Assembly (NCBI GenBank): GCA_020047875.1
Contig: JAIFNE010000162.1
Coordinates: 1 to 9,454, forward strand
Length of the DNA: 9,454 bases
From: Hydrogenophaga sp.
Lineage (GTDB): Bacteria > Pseudomonadota > Gammaproteobacteria > Burkholderiales > Burkholderiaceae_C
Direction: 5' to 3'
Shown: piece by piece, positions 6,270-9,454 of the stretch
How positions within the stretch are numbered: the first letter of the stretch is position 1
How the letters are laid out: the number at the start of each line of letters is the position of its first letter
Program-made: the position numbers and the translations under genes
The notes under the pieces: generated by a model
Database searches by the model: none
Told to the model about the DNA's origin: nothing
Seen by the model: the letters and a program-made list of their open reading frames with translations, nothing else

Positions 6270-7075
6270 CCCGAGACGCTGCGCCGGGCTTCGCAGGCGC
6301 TGCCGGGTCGCACCCGCTGGACCGGCGCTGGCCCGTCTGGCTGGTGCTGGCCCTGGCCTTCGTGCTGCTCGGATGGGGCGAAATGCGCGCCAGCGACCCG
6401 TACAGCAGCCCGGCCTTCGTGGTGGGCTACTTCTGGACCGAACTGCAGATCAGCGCCTTGCTGCTGGCGGCCTCGCTGCTGTTCTGGCGCGCTCAGCCAC
6501 TGGGCCTTCGCCTGCCGCACATGCCGGACAGGTGGACGTACGTCATACCGCTGGCGCTGCTGGTGGCGCTGGCCCTGGGCGCACGCCTGTGGACCGGCAC
6601 CCAGCTGCCGTCCAGCGCCACCGCGCCAGACGCGCTCACCAGTGCGCTGCTGCTGCGCACCACCGTTCTGGTGGGCCTGAATGAGGAATGGCTGTTCCGT
6701 GGCATCGCCCTGGCGGCGTTTGTCCACTGGTGGGGCTGGCGCCGCGGCTGGCTGGCCGCGTTGCTCGCCTTTGGCTGCGTGCACCTGCTCAACCTCATCG
6801 GCGGCGTCCCGCCGGTGGGCGCGGCGTTTCAGTTCTTCAACACCATGCTGGCAGGTTCGATCTTTTTGCTGGCTGCTGCGGCCACCCGTTCGCTGCTCTG
6901 GCCCATGTTGGGCCATGCGCTGTACGACTGGTCGGTCATCGACAGCTCGCGCTTCATCGAAGCCGGCGCGTCACCGCTGGGTTCGCTCGCGGTCACCGTC
7001 ACGGCCTTGCTCATGGGTGGCTGGAGCCTGTGGATGCTCTGGCGCCTGCCCGAACGCGTGCCGTACCCGGACTGA
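6266..7075 (+). CDS. CPBP family intramembrane metalloprotease (CAAX/Abi type)
   Basis: This 269-residue membrane protein starts at a GTG whose last two bases are the first two of the upstream TGA (a GTGA overlap). GGAG at 6256-6259 gives a well-spaced ribosome site. An in-frame ATG at 6128 lies inside the protease gene and would add a basic, low-complexity extension, so I rejected it. All three CPBP motifs are present: Glu140-Glu141-x-x-x-Arg145 (EEWLFR), Phe169-x-x-x-His173 (FGCVH) and His217-x-x-x-Asp221 (HALYD). In this family the Glu and His residues build the metal-dependent active site within the membrane. Several hydrophobic helices surround them, beginning near residue 24, and a final helix lies close to the C terminus. 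Bacterial members process signals, peptides or surface proteins, or give self-immunity to peptides; the role here is unknown. Overlap with the tricorn-like gene suggests matched expression of a periplasmic and a membrane protease. Confidence 0.93.
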   Translation: MTRDAAPGFAGAAGSHPLDRRWPVWLVLALAFVLLGWGEMRASDPYSSPAFVVGYFWTELQISALLLAASLLFWRAQPLGLRLPHMPDRWTYVIPLALLVALALGARLWTGTQLPSSATAPDALTSALLLRTTVLVGLNEEWLFRGIALAAFVHWWGWRRGWLAALLAFGCVHLLNLIGGVPPVGAAFQFFNTMLAGSIFLLAAAATRSLLWPMLGHALYDWSVIDSSRFIEAGASPLGSLAVTVTALLMGGWSLWMLWRLPERVPYPD

Positions 7076-7145
7076 ACCTTTGTTCCTGGCCCGTGAGCTG
7101 TCCATGGGCTGCGATGTTTTTTCAACCCCCTCAGGAGTCACCAAG

Positions 7146-7640
7146 ATGTTCCAACACAGCCTCAAACATGGCTCTTGTGCTCTGGTACTGTGCCTGCCCT
7201 TGCTCGCCTCGGCCCAGTCGCTCACCCTGTCCTGTGACGGCAATGGCACCGTGATGGCCACGCAGACCACCACGGTCAACCAGGTCGAACTCAACCGCAA
7301 GGACCACCACCCCCACAACCAGCTGGGCGTGGTGCAAACGCAGACCCGCCGCCCGTTCACCGGCAACGGCACGGTGGAAATCTCGTCGGGCACCGGCCGC
7401 ATGCGTATTCCCGAGCCCATGGTGCCGGCGCTGATGAGCGGTGACACCGGCGGCTGGTACCCCATCGAAAGCCTGTTCATGAACGACCGAGAAATCACCG
7501 GGGTGGTGCACATCAACTTCCTCAGCCAGCCCAAGATGCGCATCGACCGCATGACCGGCAAGCTCACCCTCTCGGGTGGTGCGGGTGAATTTGCCGGCAA
7601 CTGCAGCGCGGTGGACGCCAGCGCCAAGCCCAAGTTCTGA
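7146..7640 (+). CDS. Small exported protein of unknown function
   Basis: This is a 164-residue protein. The ATG at 7146 has AGGAG at 7133-7137 and opens a signal peptide that should be cut after ASA (residue 23). The open frame extends far upstream only because it runs through another frame of the protease gene. I do not recognise the family. The mature part is rich in alternating polar and hydrophobic stretches with Gly/Thr turns, which suggests an all-beta fold. Its first and last strands look alike: LTLSCDGNG near the start and GEFAGNCSA near the end. The only mature cysteines, 30 and 153, sit in these end segments, so a disulfide tying the two ends together is plausible in the periplasm. 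The gene follows the CPBP protease by 70 bases with no convincing terminator between, so it may be cotranscribed and could be a partner or substrate. That is inference. Confidence 0.85.
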   Translation: MFQHSLKHGSCALVLCLPLLASAQSLTLSCDGNGTVMATQTTTVNQVELNRKDHHPHNQLGVVQTQTRRPFTGNGTVEISSGTGRMRIPEPMVPALMSGDTGGWYPIESLFMNDREITGVVHINFLSQPKMRIDRMTGKLTLSGGAGEFAGNCSAVDASAKPKF

Positions 7641-7662
7641 AGGGTTCAGACGGTCCGCAACG

Positions 7663-7679
7663 CTGGCCTTCCTGGCCAG
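7663..7679. terminator. Short hairpin between convergent genes, possible bidirectional terminator
   Basis: CTGGCC (7663-7668) pairs with GGCCAG (7674-7679) around a TTCCT loop. It sits in the 47-base gap between the plus-strand gene ending at 7640 and the minus-strand permease ending at 7688. Its placement suits shared termination, but neither flank has a T-run, so confidence is low. Confidence 0.35.
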
Positions 7680-7687
7680 AGGCCGGA

Positions 7688-9454
7688 TCAACCCCCACTG
7701 CGCAACAGCAGTGCGGGGTTGAGTCGCATTTGGCGCAGCAGATAACGCGCACCCAGGCCCAGGCTGATGGCGCTCACCAGCAGCGCGGTGAGGGCGCCGC
7801 TCCAGTACAGGCCCATCGGGTCCATTTCCAGGCGCCAGCGCAGCAAGCCGGTGGCCAGCGCACTGCCGGCCAGGCAGGCAAACAGCGTGGTGACAGCGGC
7901 CAGCAGCGCGTATTCCCACACCAGCACGCGCTTCAGCAGCGAGTGGCGTGCGCCCAGCGCGTGCATCACGGTGGCGTCAAACACCTGGCGACTGCGGCTG
8001 GCCGCCACCACGCTGCCCAGCACCAGCAGGCTGGCCGCCAGACACACCAGCGCCACCACCGCCAGCCCGCTGCTGGCGCGCGCCATGAGCGCGCGGGTCT
8101 CAACCAGCAGCGACTCGGTGCGCACGGTGGCGATGTTGGGCGCCGCCGCGGCCAGCCGGTCTTGCGCGGCGAGTGTTTCACCGGCGGGCAGGTAGGCCGC
8201 GCCCACGTGGCGGGTGATGAAGGGGTCGAGCACACCGTCGCTGAAGATCGCCTCCAGCCACAGGCGCGACTGCATGCGGCGCTGGCTGTAGATGGCGCTC
8301 AGCGTGGCCTCCACCGGCGTGCCCAGGATGTCGAAGCGCAGCCGGTCGCCCACCTGCAGGCCCAGCTGATCGGCCTCGCGGTCTTCCATGGCCACCAGCG
8401 GTTCGCCGGTGTGGTTCTCGGGCCACCAGGCGCCGCGGTCGATGATGACGTCGTCGAAGTTGCCGGCGCGGTTGCTGAGCTTGTGTTCGTCGCGGGCTTC
8501 GCGCGCGCGCTCGCCGTCGTCGCTCTCGCGCAGGGCCTGGCCGTTCACCGCCGTCAGCCGCCCCAGCACCAGCGGCGCGGTGCGCACCTGCTGCAGGGCC
8601 GGGCGAGGCCGCCAGTGTGTCGCGCAGCAGCGGGATCTGTTCGGTCTGCACGTCGTAAAACACCAGGGCTGGCGCGTTGGCCGGCACGGTGTCGTTCACC
8701 GTGCGCAGCAGGGTGACCACCACCAGGGTGCAGGCCACCAGCAGGGTGAGCGCCGAGCCCAGCGAGAGCAGGGCGGGGCGCAGCGGCGAGGCGGGCTGCT
8801 GCAGGTTGGCCAGCGCCAGCTGCAGCGCCAGCGGCGGTGTCCAGCGGGTGCTTGCCTGCAGGCGCCGCGCCAGCGCGCGCAGGCCGCGCGTGACCAGATC
8901 GAGCAAGGCCAGCAGCAACACCGTGGCCAGCACAAACGCCAGGCCAAAGCGCGGGTCGGGCAGGGTGATCACCAGCAGGCCCACCACCAGCGCAGCCACC
9001 GCGCCGGTGAGCCACCAGGCGCGCCGCGGCGTGTGCAGCGCCTCGGCCGCCACGCCGCGAAACAGCGCGGCCGGGGTGACGGAGAGCGCCCGCCCGAGCG
9101 CCGGCAAGGCAAACGCCACCGCGGTCAGCACGCCAAAGGCCAGCGCCACCAGGGAAGACGACACCAGCCCGCCCAGCAACAGGGCAATCGGCAGGCGTTC
9201 GGCGGTGGCCAGCGCGCCCGCCAGCGCCAGCACATTGCCCACCAGCACACCCACCGCGCTGGCCAGCAGCGCCAACATCACGATTTGCAGCAGCACCATG
9301 GCGGCGAGCTGGCGGTCGCGCAAACCGAGCGCGCGCAGGGTGGCCAGCGAGGTCAGCTTGCCCTGCAGGTAGGCCTGCACGCTGTTGAACACGCCCAGGC
9401 CGCCGATGAACAGCGCCGAAAAACCGATCAGCAGCAGCCCGGAGCCGATCTGCC
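7688..9454 (-). pseudogene. FtsX/MacB-like ABC transporter permease, frameshifted and truncated by the window edge
   Basis: Two overlapping minus-strand frames encode consecutive parts of one permease. The upstream frame (9454 to about 8604) begins mid-protein in an FtsX-like helix (FIGGLGVFNSV), followed by the cytoplasmic loop LATLRALGLRDRQ and further hydrophobic helices up to the periplasmic start VFYDVQTEQIPLL. It then decays into Arg/Ala/Gly-rich noise until a stop at 8178. The second frame (about 8601 to 7688) continues the same protein: the rest of a MacB-like periplasmic domain, then three helices with the repeated loop DATVMHALGARHSLLKRVLVWEY, ending LLRSGG. Removing one C from the run at 8601-8603 (or an equivalent base at 8596-8603) rejoins the frames as ASPALQQVRTAPLVLG. 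Restored, about 588 residues lie in the window, with the N terminus missing. Such proteins pair with an LolD-like ATPase to move lipids, lipoproteins or other substrates out of the inner membrane. A true pseudogene and a sequencing error are both possible. Confidence 0.82.

Noticed and set aside
7089..7123. Terminator before the 7146 gene, suggested by six Ts at 7117-7122
   Set aside because: The only upstream stems are four base pairs with a loose loop and are set back from the T-run, so intrinsic termination is not supported.
8178..8600. Separate short protein from the tail of the upstream permease frame
   Set aside because: After the frameshift this tail is Arg/Ala/Gly-rich noise, while the other frame continues recognisable permease sequence over the same bases.

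Overview
The window is GC-rich throughout, with strong third-position G/C bias in every real gene. Exported protein types, GTG starts and an FtsX-like permease point to a Gram-negative betaproteobacterium. My best guess is Burkholderiales/Comamonadaceae (Hydrogenophaga-like), inferred from the look of the proteins and not from any search. No tRNA, rRNA, CRISPR array, insertion sequence or phage gene is visible. Most of the window looks like ordinary chromosome.

Layout from left to right. (1) At 1-133, minus strand, lies the first 44 codons of a membrane protein running off the left edge, probably a sensor kinase-like protein. (2) At 134-301 is a divergent promoter region holding a striking array of TTCA boxes repeated every 11 bp. 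(3) At 302-862, plus strand, is a small exported protein that ends in a His-His-Ser-Ser motif. (4) At 863-1186 is a gene-free convergent region rich in inverted repeats. (5) At 1187-2866, minus strand, is an MscS-family mechanosensitive channel with a signal peptide, an extra periplasmic domain and a GTG start. (6) At 2867-2984 is a short divergent promoter region. (7) At 2985-6269, plus strand, is an exported tricorn-like S41 protease with propeller, C1, PDZ and catalytic domains and its whole active site. (8) At 6266-7075 is a CPBP/CAAX-type intramembrane protease whose GTG start overlaps the tricorn stop codon by 4 bp. (9) At 7146-7640 is a small exported protein of unknown function. (10) At 7688-9454, minus strand, is the C-terminal part of an FtsX/MacB-like ABC transporter permease, broken by an apparent +1 frameshift near 8596-8603 and running off the right edge.

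How the parts fit. Genes 7 to 9 read in one direction and look like one transcription unit: a periplasmic multidomain protease translationally coupled to a membrane protease, perhaps followed by a secreted partner or substrate. The channel diverges from this unit, so the two share the 118-bp control region, though a functional tie is only inference. The first two genes probably share the 11-bp repeat array, which resembles tandem half-sites of an OmpR/PhoB-type response regulator. The most notable signals are this array, the coupled protease pair, the structured convergent spacer at 863-1186, and the frameshifted permease.
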